Source: Antilocapra americana (taxonomy: Eukaryota > Chordata > Mammalia > Artiodactyla > Antilocapridae). From it: 64,000 bases of DNA. Position numbers and translations under genes: made by a program. The stretch spans positions 3,793,902 through 3,857,901 of the forward strand of contig ML662465.1 of NCBI GenBank assembly GCA_007570785.1, given 5' to 3'. Below the pieces are notes generated by a model that was not told the origin of the DNA, ran no database searches, and saw only the letters and a program-made list of their open reading frames with translations. Each line of letters opens with the position of its first letter. Positions within the stretch are counted from its first letter, which is position 1. Below are positions 10,610-21,769 of this stretch, in pieces.

Positions 10610-11160
10610 CTCTTTTAAACATTTACAAATGAACAATACACACATGCACCAGAGTTTTGTCATGGTTTTTGCCCAAACAAAATCATATTATATATATTTT
10701 CTATGTAACTTGAAAGTCTCTTTAATAATGTATAATGAACATTCTTTCAGGTCAATAGTTATTCATCTAACTCATATTTTTTCATAGTTTTGTTAATTTA
10801 CCTAATATTTCATGATATGGAAGGCCCACACTTATCTGTTTTCAATTTTATAGCCTCAATAAATAAAATTTATATAGGATAGGTTACCAAACGCAGGGCC
10901 AATTAAAACAAAGCAAACAGTATGTATATTTTTAAGTAAAACAAATATGGCATGATTATGGTGCCAAAATGACTCATGATTTGCATTTTCACCAATGATA
11001 TATGAAAACATATATTTCTTCCAGCATCCTCACCAGCTCAAGGCATTTCCCCTCATTTCAGATTTTTGCCAGTCCGCCATGGGTAAAATAGTATTGATAC
11101 CTTATTTTGATTGCCATATATTTTTTGGCCGCTTGGATGGTCCCATTCATGCTTTTTTCT
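10610..11160 (-). mobile_element. Old L1 3' end, inverted and diverged
   Basis: Patterns such as tcatatttttcatag-like and catgatttgcattttcacc followed by ccagcatcctcaccagc match the 3' part of old L1s read backwards. Divergence is high, so the limits are approximate. Confidence 0.5.
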
Positions 11161-11194
11161 GTTTTTCTGTTGGCTTTAAAATATTGTCCATCAG

Positions 11195-11465
11195 TTCGTG
11201 ACAGCTCACTCTACAGTCTTAACTGTCATATGTATTACAGATATGTTTTCCTAACTCTAACCTATTGCCAGAACATTTGTGAACATTTTCCTTATCACGC
11301 TTACAACATTGCATTTTCCTTCTCTGACAACTGCTGCCTCTGCAAAGGCTGTGCCCTTTAAGCTAAGGACCATTTTGCTCAAGTCTGTAGCCCCAGTCCT
11401 AGGCAGTATCTGTGCATAGTAGGTACTCATATGGTATTTAAATTGGTTGTTGAATTTCCATCTCA
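11195..11465 (+). mobile_element. L2 LINE 3' end
   Basis: ctgcctctgcaaaggctgtg and a catagtaggtactcatatgg end with ggttgttgaatttcc fit the L2 3' terminus. Confidence 0.5.
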
Positions 11466-12018
11466 ATAAAAGTGTCCCTTCGTGTTCCCTCTCCTTTGTG
11501 CCACATGAGTGACACATTAATTACCGATGTTCCATTAAGTGTCACCCTAAACCTCAACAATTACAACCTGAAGCAAACAGCCCAGACAAAATGACAGCAC
11601 GCTCTTCCCCAGAGCTGCGATGTGGACATGAGGAAGGACAAGAAAATTGCACAATCTGCTTGAATTTATATGGAAGAAGTCAGTTCATATGGGGCACTGC
11701 GGGAGAGGGGAGGGAGTGTGCTTGTTTGTTATTCCAGGTTATAAAGCCTGTGTTGGTGTTATGTGTTATTTAGAGAACAATCTGACATTCAGATGGCTCA
11801 AAGCTTTTATGCTGAGTGATTTGCTTCTGGCAAGGGAGTGAGATAAAGGAGGAAGAAGTCATTTCTCCTCAGTCTTACGGACTATGTTCCCTCCTCCAGG
11901 AAAGGGGGAGACTCCTGGTCAGCCAACACTGCCAAAATAAAGGGTGACAAAAAGCGGAGGTTGGATGAATGCTGAATGGAGGAGGCAGGGATGTGTGGAG
12001 AACGAGAAGTAGACAAAG
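11466..12018. other. Unassigned stretch
   Basis: No recognised repeat or exon. Two overlapping ORFs of about 60 codons at 11,591-11,841 have no protein signature. Confidence 0.45.
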
Positions 12019-12373
12019 GGGACTTCCCTGGTGGTCTAGTAGTTAAGAATCCACCTGCCAATACAGGGAACACAGGTTCGATCCCTGCTCCGGGAAGGTC
12101 CCACATGCCTCAGAGCAGCTAAGTCCACGTGCCTCAGTTACTGAGGCCACACTCTAGAGCCCACAATTCACAACTATTGAGCCCACATTCCTAGAGCCTG
12201 TGCCTCACAACAAGAAGCCGCTGTGATGAGAAGCCTGTGCATCACAACTAAGAGTAGCCCCCGCTTGTCACAACTAGAGAAAGCCCATGTGTGGCAACAA
12301 AGACCCACTGTGGCTGAAAATAATAAAATAAATAAATGCAAAAAGAGAAACAAAATTTTTTTTAAAAAAAAAG
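12019..12373 (+). mobile_element. CHR-type SINE, long form
   Basis: gggacttccctggtggtcta start and ggttcgatccctgctccggg B box, followed by the long body (cacaactagagaaagcccat, gcaacaaagacccactgtgg) and an A-rich tail. Confidence 0.9.
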
Positions 12374-12626
12374 AGGTTGAGGAAGATGTGGAGGAAACAG
12401 AGGGGAGATGTATTCAAGGGACTGACTGGACAGTAGTTTGCGGGGATCACCCAGAGGTAGAAAAAAGAACCCAGTTTCCAAAGTTAAACAAATATCAGTT
12501 CTAATCTTGCCTGTGTTAAATACTTATCCTCTTGCCGTATGGTCCAAACTAACTGGTCACCTAAATGGCACATGAACTCACAGCTCTGGGCACCAAACTC
12601 CTCTGTCTCACATTCCTGCGTGTCAT

Positions 12627-13221
12627 TGACACTACACCACTCAGGATTCTAACCCAGCCGAAAGTCAGATTGGGACTTGACCCCACAGGCTGGGACTCAA
12701 ACCCACTGTCTTTTAATTAGATCACTCACCTGGTCTCAGGTTCCTTATGAAGCTGGGGTTCCTAATGTCTCAGTGCAAAAGGAATTCAGTGAGAGATAAA
12801 GTAATAGGTAAGAAGTGGATGTATTTGGAGAGACACAAATATTCCATAGATAGAGTGTTGTCCATCTCAGTGGAGCGGTGAGGGTAGCCCTGGAAGAAAT
12901 GCACTGCACAGAGTGTGGGCCATCTCAGAAGGTGAGAGGCCCAGAAATAGGGAGTGGTTAGCTTTTATGGGCTGGGTAATTTCATAGGCTAATGAGTGGG
13001 AGGATGATTCAAACTACTTGGGGGAAGACTTCCAGGAACTGAGCCACGGCCCACTTTTTGGTCTCTGATGGTCAGCTTCAGAACTGTCATGGTGCCTGTG
13101 GGTGTGTCACTTAATTAATGGATTACAGTAAGTATATAATGAGGCTCAAGGTCTACTAGAAGTTGACTCTTTCATCATCTTGGGCATAATTGATTCTAAC
13201 CACTTAATGTCCTATCTTCAG
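12627..13221 (-). mobile_element. Endogenous retrovirus LTR (ruminant type), inverted
   Basis: A reverse LTR-like block: tgacactac at the left and cctatcttca at the right give TG...CA ends on the reverse strand. Inner text such as agagtgtgggccatctcaga and gggtaatttcataggctaat is typical of a common ruminant ERV LTR. No clean target duplication is visible, because BovB starts within a few bases of the right end. No retroviral genes are adjacent, so it is probably a solo LTR. Confidence 0.55.
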
Positions 13222-13224
13222 TGG

Positions 13225-13614
13225 CTATGCTGAGCGCTGAAGAATTGATGCTTTCAAGCTGCGGTGTTGGAGAAGACTCTTGAGAGTCCCGTGGACAGCT
13301 AGGAGACCAAACCAGTCCATCCTAAAGGAAATCAGTCCTGAATAGTCATTGGAAGGACTGATGCTGAAGCTGAAACTTCAGTACTTTGGCCACCTGACGT
13401 GAAGAATGGACTCATTGGAAAAGACCCTGATGCTAGGAAAGAATGAGGGGAGGAGGAGAAGGGGGCGACGGAGGATGAGATGGTTGGATGGCATCACTGA
13501 CTCAATGGACATGAGTTTGAGCAAATTCTGGGAGACAGTCAAGGACAGGGAAGCCTGGCATGCTGTAGTTCATGGGGTCAAGAAGAGTCAGATACAACTT
13601 AGTGACTGAACAAC
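13225..13614 (+). mobile_element. BovB 3' end
   Basis: Forward BovB from gctgagcgctgaagaattga through ggaaaagaccctgatgctag to agtgactgaacaacaa. This is the last part of the reverse transcriptase ORF plus the 3' tail, with stops. Confidence 0.9.
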
Positions 13615-13617
13615 AAT

Positions 13618-14174
13618 TCGGTTGCTAGGGCATTCTTTTAAAGGTTGTGCCCTGCCCCCTTCCCTCCTGTTTCAGTGCCACAGGAAACCTCTCTGTATTC
13701 CTTCCACACCTGATTGCTCTGCGTGCTTGACTGCTGTTGCTGGACTGAAGTTTTCTGCTGGGCTGGCCTCTTACATGCAGCAAGATTCACCCTTTGTTTC
13801 TGGAGGTCACTCTAAAGTACCTAGGATAAAAAGGCTCATTTTCCCCAATTCCATTTCCATAGCAGATCCTTGCTTCTGAGATCCTGATGTTAGGAGAGCC
13901 CAGATGGCTACATAATGCAGCCAATCCCAGAGAGGCCACGTTTAGCCTCGCAGGGCATCCCCTATCGGGCTAATTAAATGCCCCCAGGGAGCAGAGACAC
14001 GCTGCCCCATATGGCGGCGCCTGCAACAACCATGTGATCTGAGTGTGGTGGGCAAAAAGGGAAATGGTTCCAGGCAGAAGCACGGTTCAAAATAAATGTA
14101 ATTCATGTCTCACAGGGAAGTAAAATGGAGGAACGCTATCCAAGAAAGCTTTTCATTAAAAACATGTAAGAACT
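13618..14174. other. Unassigned stretch with a CpG-bearing core
   Basis: No repeat recognised. From about 13,930 to 14,060 the sequence becomes G/C-rich with several CpGs. It contains a homeodomain-type core (gctaattaaat), an E-box-like catatg and a YY1-like atggcggc. This looks like a regulatory or conserved non-coding element, by inference only. Confidence 0.35.
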
Positions 14175-14385
14175 GGAACTTCCCTGGTGGTCCAGGGACT
14201 AAGACTCTGAGCTCCCAATGCAGGGGTCCCAGATTTGACCCCTGGTCAGGGAGCCAGATCCAGCATGCTGCAACTTAGAGTTCACCTGCCGAAACGAAAG
14301 ATCCCTCGTGCCACAATGGAGACTGAGGATACTGCCTGCTGCAACTAAGACCAGCAGCAGCCAAACAGATAAACAAAAATATTCT
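14175..14385 (+). mobile_element. CHR-type SINE
   Basis: ggaacttccctggtggtcca start, gatttgacccctggtcaggg B-box region, and a tgcaactaagaccagcagca body end before an A-rich tail. Confidence 0.88.
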
Positions 14386-14489
14386 TTTACTGTGAAAAAA
14401 CTATATAAAGAAAATATCAAAGGGCAAAAGAGAAAGTGAGTGAACTGAAATACTCCCAGTTAGGAAAAGTCACTATTTTAAATAGGTGC

Positions 14490-15045
14490 CATTTCTGTCT
14501 GCTTTGGAGTGAATGTTTGCATTACCCCTAAAGTCATAAGTTGAAGTCTGCTCTTTGGTTTTTGGCTTTTAGTTTTTTAGTCTTGCCTTTTTTTTTTTTT
14601 TTCTTTTTCCCCCACCACACTATGCAGCATGCAGGATCTTAGTTCCCTGACTAGGGGTCGAACTCACGCCCCCTGCAGTGGCAGTAAGGATTCCTAACCA
14701 CTAGACCACCAGGGAAGTCCCATATGCTGAAGTCAACTTCAATGTGATACACTTGGAGGAGGGACTTTAGGGAGGTAATTAGGAGTAGGTGGTGTCCTCA
14801 TCAAGGAATGAATGCCCGTATATAAAGAGGAAGAGACATGGGAACTCTATTTCTCCACCATGTGAGGCTAGCAAGAAAGTGGCCCATTACAAGCCAAGAA
14901 GTGGTCCCTTACCAGAGCCAGACAAGGTCAGTACCCTGATCTTGGACTTCCAGCCTCTAGGACTGTGAGAAATAAATTTCTGTTGTTTAAGCCACCCAGT
15001 CTATGTTATTTTCATATAGTAGCCCAAGCTAACTAAGAAATTCCC
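14490..15045 (+). mobile_element. ERVL-MaLR-type LTR, split by a SINE
   Basis: Two parts around the SINE at 14,588-14,720. The right part has tttagggaggtaattaggag, caccatgtgaggctagcaag, ccagcctctaggactgtgag and a polyadenylation signal in gaaataaatttctg, followed by gccacccagtctatg. That order is standard for MaLR LTRs of the MST/MLT1 kind. Confidence 0.65.
14588..14720 (-). mobile_element. CHR-type SINE inside the MaLR LTR
   Basis: Reverse copy: T-rich tail at the left, ggatcttagttccctgacta in the middle and accaccagggaagtcc at the end. Flanks (cataagttgaagtc and catatgctgaagtc) look like a diverged target duplication. Confidence 0.88.
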
Positions 15046-15139
15046 TGAATCCCTATAGAATTGTAAGTATTAATAGTTAGAATTGAGTCTCAGTATTTTT
15101 GGAACTTAGTAACTTAATAAGAATCTTCATCTGGCGGGG

Positions 15140-15485
15140 GGAAACATATGCCTAAGAACAGCCAAGAAATCTTGAAATAGAAGAACAATGTTAAAGGACC
15201 ACATATCACAACAGATTATGAAGCTGCAAGAATAAAACAGCAAGACACTAACCCAGGAATAGGTCAGTGGATTAATAGAACACAATTTGAGTGTCCCAAA
15301 ATGGACAGATCAGAATTCATTGTGTGGCAAAAATGGAATTTCTCATTGATGAAGGCAATAAATGGTGTTTTGTACAACTGTCTATTCATTCAGGAAAAAA
15401 TTAAGCTAAATTCCAATCTTACACCAGACAGAAAAATCAATTGAAACAGTATTAGAATCTAAATAGAAAAAATAAACATTAAATG
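15140..15485 (+). mobile_element. L1 ORF2 fragment
   Basis: Forward match to the part of L1 ORF2 reading like aaaggaccacatatcacaac, then agcaagacactaacccagga and gtggattaatagaacacaat. Heavily mutated. Confidence 0.5.
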
Positions 15486-15489
15486 TACC

Positions 15490-15640
15490 ATAACACATTT
15501 ACTTACTACAACAGTCCTAAAGGATATTTATTTGATCCCCATTTTGAAGATGTAGAAACTTGGGCTATGGACAGATCAAGCTGCTTACCTGAGGTCACAT
15601 GCCGGTAGTTCAGAAGAGAATCAGACATTTTTTTCTCTAA
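15490..15640 (-). mobile_element. MIR SINE, inverted
   Basis: Reads gatccccattttgaagatgt, gaaacttgggctatggacag and cttacctgaggtcacatgcc, the reverse of the MIR core. Confidence 0.6.
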
Positions 15641-15783
15641 ATGTCCCTATTAGGTGAATTCACCTTACAATTGTCTTTTGATTTAGTTCCTAACAACCAT
15701 TTGGAGGTGGCAAATCACCTCCAGCCTAAGACAGATCCCAGGCAAAGAATTTGATGAGACCTCAAGTTCAAGAGAAAATTCAA

Positions 15784-15916
15784 GGACTTCCCTGGCAGTC
15801 CAGCAGTTAGGACTCTGTGCTTTCAATGCGGGGGGCATGGGTTCCATCTCTGGCTGCGGAACTAAGATCCCACATGCTGCAGTGCGGCCAAAAGAGAGAG
15901 AGAGGAAAAAAAAATT
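15784..15916 (+). mobile_element. CHR-type SINE, short
   Basis: ggacttccctggcagtccag start, ggttccatctctggctgcgg, then cacatgctgcagtgcggcc and a purine-rich tail. Confidence 0.88.
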
Positions 15917-16390
15917 CAGGTAAAGATCTCCAGTTTCAAAACCGAGGTTCTATCCAGTGAGGGAAATGAACGGGTGCCATAGAGAAGAATGGGGAGATTT
16001 TGAATCAGAATTAGTAGTCCTCAGGTGCTTTAGCACTGTAGCTTAGTGATCTTAGTAGAGATTGTCCTCCAGGAAGATGGGCAGGTACCTCCTAAAGGGG
16101 CTGAGCTGGGGGAATGGGGGGAGGCAGGGAGGGGCCAGGGGCTGCCTCCCAGCCCATCCATTCTTCACAGAGAGTTTCTCCCATGGGAATGGAGACTCAG
16201 TTGCTGCACCCTTCTTCCACCTGTGGCCCAGGACTGAGAGAAGAGCTCACCAACTACAGGCCAGTGACACAGCACCCAATGTGTTCAGTGCTATGCGAGG
16301 GTCTCGAAGGGGTGCTGTAGAGGACAGAGGTGTGTACAACTGACTCTCCCCAACCCTAACTTCTCCTGCCTTACAGCTGTCTCCACACTT
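15917..16390. other. Unassigned stretch
   Basis: G/C-richer unique-looking DNA. Three overlapping ORFs of 63-93 codons at 16,046-16,343 lie in different frames; none has a recognisable domain, and such overlap is expected by chance in stop-poor DNA. Confidence 0.4.
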
Positions 16391-16610
16391 GTGCATGTGT
16401 GCTAAGTCACTTTAGTTGTATTCTTTGCAACCCCTTGGACTGTAGCCCACCAGGCTCCTCTGTCCATGGGAGTCTCTAGGCAAGAATACTGGAGGGGGTT
16501 GCCATGCCCTCCACCAGGGGATCTTCCTGACTCAGGGATTGAACCTGTGTCTCTTAGGTCTCCTGTACTGGCAGGCCTGTTCTTTACCACTAGTGCCTTC
16601 TGGGAAACCC
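16391..16610 (-). mobile_element. Bov-tA SINE
   Basis: Reverse, near full length: gctaagtcactttagttgta to tagtgccttctgggaaaccc. Confidence 0.9.
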
Positions 16611-16774
16611 ACAGTCTCCTCTAGGCCCTCCTATGTCTCCAATACCTCCCAACTGCTGGTTTAAGTTTCCATCCTATCCTGGATTACCTCCAAGCCCCTC
16701 TGTCTGCCCCTAGCACACAATTTTCCACAGTCGCTCCCCTGTGCTTCACATTCAAAACCGTCTCCTCATGTCTC

Positions 16775-17167
16775 TTGAACACACTACCTAATTCACAGAA
16801 GCAAGAACTCCTTCAAGAAGGGCTCAGAAAGATATGTATCAGTTTTCCAGACAGAAGACCAGAAAATGGAATTCCCGGAAAAGTTGACAGGGAGAGAACA
16901 GGGAAAGTGCTCTGTGGACCAGCAAACATTCAGAACGGCCTGGGTGACGTGTCCACAGGCATGGAGGTCTGCAAGGTGGACACCAACCAAGTTGTGAAGG
17001 ACCTAGTATTCTGTGCAATCAGGAGTTGGGCTTCATCCGATAGGAAATGGATAGTCTTTGCAAATGAGGCTTTGGAAGGCGTGAGCCCTCTCTTCTACTG
17101 GATTTACAAGATACAAAGGACATCCACACCAATGGCCTCTCACCACACCAATGGCCTCTCATCTTGA
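16775..17167 (+). other. Unrecognised 130-codon ORF
   Basis: Open from a Met at 16,775 in DNA with no repeat I recognise. The predicted protein is hydrophilic with a basic middle and shows no signal peptide, membrane segment or known motif. Its last codons fall in a 19-bp tandem duplication. No Kozak, promoter or splice evidence supports translation. Probably a chance ORF, but one of the two longest outside repeats. Confidence 0.2.
17124..17161. repeat. Perfect 19-bp tandem duplication
   Basis: ccacaccaatggcctctca occurs twice back to back (17,124-17,142 and 17,143-17,161). The unit is not a multiple of three, so it shifts any frame through it. Confidence 0.95.
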
Positions 17168-17249
17168 AAATCTTAAAGATGTCAGGAGTCTAAAGCCCTC
17201 AACTGCAGGTGATTTCAAGTGATTTTGGATATAAGGTTGGTGTTGTCTG

Positions 17250-17455
17250 TGTGTGTGTATGCGTTCAGTCACGTCCAACTTTTGCGACCCCATGGACTAT
17301 AGCCCGCCAGGGTCCTCTGTCCATGGGGTGTTCCAGGCAAGAATACTGGAGTGGGTTGCTATCTCCTCCTCCAGGGGACCTTCCTGACAGGGATCGAAAC
17401 CGTGTCTCTTGCATCCCCTGCATTGACAGGCGGATTCTTGGCCACTAGGCCACCT
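17250..17455 (-). mobile_element. Bov-tA SINE
   Basis: Reverse copy. It begins in a short GT run, continues gcgttcagtcacgtccaact and ends near tcttggccactaggccacc. Confidence 0.88.
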
Positions 17456-17801
17456 ATACTCCTAGTAATCTCTATTTTCTTAGAGAATCTGGACATCCAT
17501 GCTGTCGGTCAGTGCCTTGCATGCTGCTCGCTGGACACTGTTGCTGTCTTCAGACCTACCCTCTAGGCGCCTCCCTAAGACTATTAGGGACCTCAGCTCC
17601 TGCCTCTGGACAGGACAAACTTATCCTCCATCACTGATCAATGGCAAACACTGCTCTCATATCCTGACATGTTGACCCTATGGTCACTGAAACTCTGACA
17701 AAGATTTGAAAGCATGGCAAACAATATTCCTCTTTCTCAACCAATCTCTTTCTCAACCTCTCTTCATCTCTCTCTCTAATTCACTAGGGCTCACTTCCAT
17801 C
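17456..17801. other. Unassigned stretch
   Basis: No recognised repeat, exon or motif. Confidence 0.45.
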
Positions 17802-18078
17802 TGGAGAAGACAATGGCACCCCACTCCAGTACCCTTGCCTGGAAAATCCCATGGACGGAGGAGCCTGGTAGGCTGCAGTCCATGGGGTCACTAAGAGCCA
17901 GACACGACCAAGCGACTTCACTTTCACTTTTCACTTTCATGCATTGGAGAAGGCAATGGCAACCCACTCCAGTGTTCTTGCCTGGAGAACCCCAGGGACA
18001 GGGGAGCCTGGTGGGCTGCCATCTATGGTGTAGCACAGGGTCAGACACGACTGAAGTGACTCAGCAGCAGCAGCACTC
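17802..18078 (+). mobile_element. Bov-A2 SINE (two BovA monomers)
   Basis: Two direct BovA units: one from ctggagaagacaatggcacc to agccagacacgaccaagcga, the other from ggagaaggcaatggcaaccc to tcagacacgactgaagtgac, ending in (AGC)n. The linker holds a cactttcactttcac-type repeat. This is the Bov-A2 dimer structure. Confidence 0.93.
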
Positions 18079-18079
18079 C

Positions 18080-18205
18080 CATCTAAGTCTCTCTAAGTTT
18101 CTATGTATCTCTATTTCGATTTCTGTCTCTTTCCTCCTCCTCTCCCTCCTCTATTCCTCTCCTTCCTTCTCTCTCTCTTTAATCTTTTTTCTTTCACACA
18201 CAGGT
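18080..18205. repeat. CT-rich low-complexity tract
   Basis: Pyrimidine-rich sequence (ctctttcctcctcctctccc and similar) directly after the Bov-A2. Confidence 0.8.
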
Positions 18206-19063
18206 GCACAGAACATTTTTCACAATTTCATTATTTTAATTCAGCTTGTGATGGGTTGATTTTTAAATTATTGGTATAGATAATCAATTCTAAATAAAAT
18301 TGAGAACAGCTAATAACACTGCACTCAGTACAACTTGTTACTGACTACAAGTTGACAGAGGAATCAAACTTTATTTTTTCAAAAATTTAGATATGAAACT
18401 TTTGACCTAGGGGAAAAATAGACTTAATAGAATTAAGGACTATTACACAAAATAGAAGCCAGACTCCGTAAAATTTGCTATGGATAATACCTAATCAATA
18501 CATCAAGTTTTGTTTCAAATTTTAAATGGAAAAGAATTGATCCAAATGAAAATAAGTTCAGTGAGAGTTAACATTTCTGGAAATGGTTTAACTTGTGCTG
18601 TGGAGAAAATTGATCAAGGGATTAAATTGGCTTAATAGAATTTACTCCAGAAAACACTTTCTGGATGAAAAGTCCATCTGAGTTGATATAATTCTAATTA
18701 AAAGTCTTGGATTCAAAATGTTCTCAGGTCAAAAGAACAGGAGCAAGTCTCTTAAAATCAAAACAAAGGGATCATAACATCCACTGGTATAGCAACAGAC
18801 TTACAGGGACACCACCCCAGGCTACTTCATTTTGCCTGGAAGCAGACCTTTTGATCTTCTAAAATAATTTTAAAATGAAAACCATACAACTGAAGGAATA
18901 AGTCAGTCACACGGAAACATGTGAGCTTCTTAGGTGCCAGAAATATTAGCAGAACAGAAAGTAACATGTGAGAATATGGAGAACAACATTTGTAAAACTA
19001 GGGTTATAGAAGGACTACTCATATAGAGAAGAGGATCAAGTGAAACAATCCCTAAAATGCCTT
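18206..19063. other. AT-rich unassigned stretch
   Basis: About 850 bases with no recognised family, no long ORF and no simple repeat. It may be a very old element or unique DNA. Confidence 0.45.
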
Positions 19064-19282
19064 TGGCTTCCCAGGTGGATCAGTGGTAAAGGATCCACCC
19101 GCCAGGGCAGGAGCCTCAGGAGACATGGTTCAATCCCTGAGTTGGGAAGATCCTCTGGAGAAGGAAATGGCAACTCCCTCCAGTATTCTTGCCTGGGAAA
19201 TCCCATGGCAGAGGGGCCTAGTGGGCTCCAGTTCATAATGTCACAGAGAGTCAGACACAACTGAGAACTAAGCACGCATGCA
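19064..19282 (+). mobile_element. Bov-tA SINE
   Basis: Forward: ggcttcccaggtggatcagt, ggttcaatccctgagttggg B box, agtattcttgcctgggaaat and gagtcagacacaactgagaa. Confidence 0.92.
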
Positions 19283-19419
19283 AACTGTGTTTAACTCCAA
19301 ACCAAGTAAGACGGCAACAAGCACTAGTTCTGTGCCAGTAGTAACAGTAGCGTAGAGGACATAATCCTAGCATTATTTGAGAAGCTACCCAGATTTACAT
19401 ATCAGTCCTAAAACTAGGT

Positions 19420-19850
19420 TCAATTTAGAGAAATTTCTTAGACTTCCTGCTCTCCTCCTCAAAATCAGCTCCAGCCAGCTCCTTCTCATTTCCCAGTGCT
19501 CACCCCGGTGCACACAAAGGCGCACACACCCCATCACACGTGTATGCAAAGCTCTGCTGTGGTCTCTTTGTTCTGGCTATCCTTCTTCCTAGAATGCCCT
19601 CTCTCTCATCCCCCACTGAAAAATATTCCTGTCCTTCACAACCCAGCTCAAAGGTCATTTCTTCTATGAATTTTCTATTGGCTCTTCCACTATGCTCCCA
19701 GAGCCTTTTATCCATATTTTATCACCTCATATTTTAAAAATTAAGTTGCTATTTCCCCCTTAAACTGAGTTCCTTGAACATCTTTCTCTTCTTGAGTCCC
19801 CGGCAGCTGACACCCAGTAGACACTCAGGAAATGTTTATTTGGGCCAGAT
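19420..19850 (+). mobile_element. L2 LINE 3' part
   Basis: gctcaaaggtcatttcttct, ctatgctcccagagcctttt and an end reading acacccagtagacactcagg aaatg fit the L2 order. Confidence 0.6.
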
Positions 19851-20648
19851 TTACTAACAACACTCAAATTAGGATAAATCTTCCCTTTAGAGAGATTCAT
19901 TAGGGTAATCTGGCCTATTTGTCAGAGAGAATTAGATTACAGTGCCTTCAAATAGGAACACCTCTGACTAGTAAGTGATGTTGTGATGAAATGCCCATCT
20001 AATGCTAAAAGAAAGGTTCCAGAACATTCCACAGAGCTATGCAGACATTTACCTGTGAAGACTTGTGACCACTGTGTTTGCAAGAAGTTTCCCAAGTCAA
20101 CAGAGATCTCCTCACTGATACAGTCAAGGAGACTCAGGGGCAATGCCCCCCTAGCCCCCCAGCCCCATGCACATAGCCTCAGAAACCATGGAGAATTTCA
20201 CAACATTGACATCTAGAATGGTTTGATGCCAGGTGATACATACTATTCTGAATTACCATTGTGGCAAGGTAATTTATTGAGATGTTAATGTGTTGAAGAA
20301 TTGCAAGAACAAAAGTGCATTTTGTGCTTTGGAATGTGAACTTCTTCCTCTCTTAGTCTAAGAAGGCAGCCAGGCTTTTGTTATTCTTTTCTTCAAAGTG
20401 TTTTCAGAGCAGAAAGTCAAAGCTCCTGAAAGACATCTCTGTCTGGCCTTTGTGAAAACCTCAGGTTACAGAGAAGATGATGCTGGCCATTCTGAATGAG
20501 AGGAAATGCTGAAGGAGAGAGATTCCAGCACAGGAAGAAAGAGATGGGATCCTCAGTAGTGGGATTACCAATCCATATCTCCATAGAGCCTGAAAGACTT
20601 GGTAGAACATCGTGTAGTACATCATGGGGGCTGGGCTTTGAACACCTC
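19851..20648. other. Unassigned stretch
   Basis: Unique-looking. An ORF of 77 codons at 19,983-20,216 is rich in Cys and His but has no regular spacing of a zinc finger. No splice sites stand out. Confidence 0.4.
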
Positions 20649-20658
20649 CAGACTTTCA

Positions 20659-20918
20659 TCTTTTAGGATTTAATAAGCTCTTTGGCCACGTGAGATGAAC
20701 AGCCAACTCATTGGAAAAGACCCAGATGGTGGGAGAGATTGAAGGCAATCAGAGAACAGGGTGGCAGAGGATAGGATGGTTGGATAGCATCACCGACTCA
20801 GTGGACATGAATTTGAGCAAACTTCGGGAGACAGTGAAGGACAAGGAAGGATAGTGTGCTGCAGTCCGTGGGTTTGCAAAGAGTCAGACATGAATTAGTG
20901 GCTGAAAAACAACAACAA
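20659..20918 (+). mobile_element. BovB 3' end with TSD
   Basis: Forward BovB tail (tttggccacgtgagatgaac to agtggctgaaaaacaacaac) flanked by cagactttca at 20,649-20,658 and 20,919-20,928. Confidence 0.9.
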
Positions 20919-21061
20919 CAGACTTTCAACCCCAATGAAGATTTTCATGTGAAGGCACAAGTTGGAGGCTGAATGTCCCAATTTCAAGGTGCCATTTGGG
21001 CTTATTATTACAGACGAAGAGTATGGACTAAGATTAGAAAGAACCTCCCCAAATACATTTG

Positions 21062-21267
21062 CTGTTGTTGTTTAGTCCCTAAGTCATGTCCAACTCTTTT
21101 GCGATCCCATGGACTGTAGCCTGTAAGGCTCCTCTGTCCATGGGATTTTCCAGCAAAAATACTGGAATGGGTTGCCATTTCCTTCTCCAGGGGATCTTCC
21201 TGACCCAGGGATCAAACCCATGTCTCCTGCATTGGCAGGTGGAAATTATTTACCATTGAACCACCTT
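21062..21267 (-). mobile_element. Bov-tA SINE
   Basis: Reverse: tttagtccctaagtcatgtc at the left, tgacccagggatcaaaccca and accattgaaccacctt at the right. Confidence 0.9.
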
Positions 21268-21648
21268 ATTCCACCTAAAACCCCTTGCCTTCAGGGAAAG
21301 TCAGAAGAGTAAAGTGACTCTCAGTAAAGATAACATAGAGCTTCCCACCAGCTAAGCAGATGGCTGGTTCAGCACCGAATTTAAGAAAATAAAGAGGAGT
21401 GACATTTCTTGCATAACCTGGATGGTGCTTGGGAATCATTAGCTACATCATATGAATGCCTTGATGGAGAACACGTCAGGCACCTGGCCTTTTACACTGG
21501 AGGCACCTCCAAGATATGTTCTTTCTGACACAACAGCTCCTGCAGCTCCTCAAGGGCATTGCAAACATGTCCGCTTTCTCCTGGCCTGGGAGCTGCTGTG
21601 TGGATGTTGACTTCCCTTGAGCATGTTACAACTGGACCCACATCAAAG
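21268..21648. other. Unassigned stretch
   Basis: No recognised repeat or gene. Confidence 0.4.
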
Positions 21649-21660
21649 TCCTCAGTGTCA

Positions 21661-21757
21661 GAACTTCCCTGGCAGTCCAGTGGTTAAGAGTGGTTTGATT
21701 CCTAGTCAGGGAATGAAGATCCCACATGCCGCAAAGCCAAAAATGAAAAAATTTAAA
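21661..21757 (+). mobile_element. CHR-type SINE, internally shortened, with TSD
   Basis: gaacttccctggcagtccag, then a jump to gatcccacatgccgc. The flanks tcctcagtgtca (21,649-21,660) and tcctcagtttca (21,758-21,769) match at 11 of 12 bases. Confidence 0.88.
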
Positions 21758-21769
21758 TCCTCAGTTTCA

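Noticed and set aside
16046..16343. Three overlapping ORFs in different frames
   Set aside because: Overlap in several frames is expected in G/C-richer, stop-poor DNA; no homology recognised.
17813..18259. 148-codon ORF
   Set aside because: It translates the Bov-A2 SINE and the CT-rich tract after it; no independent coding signal.
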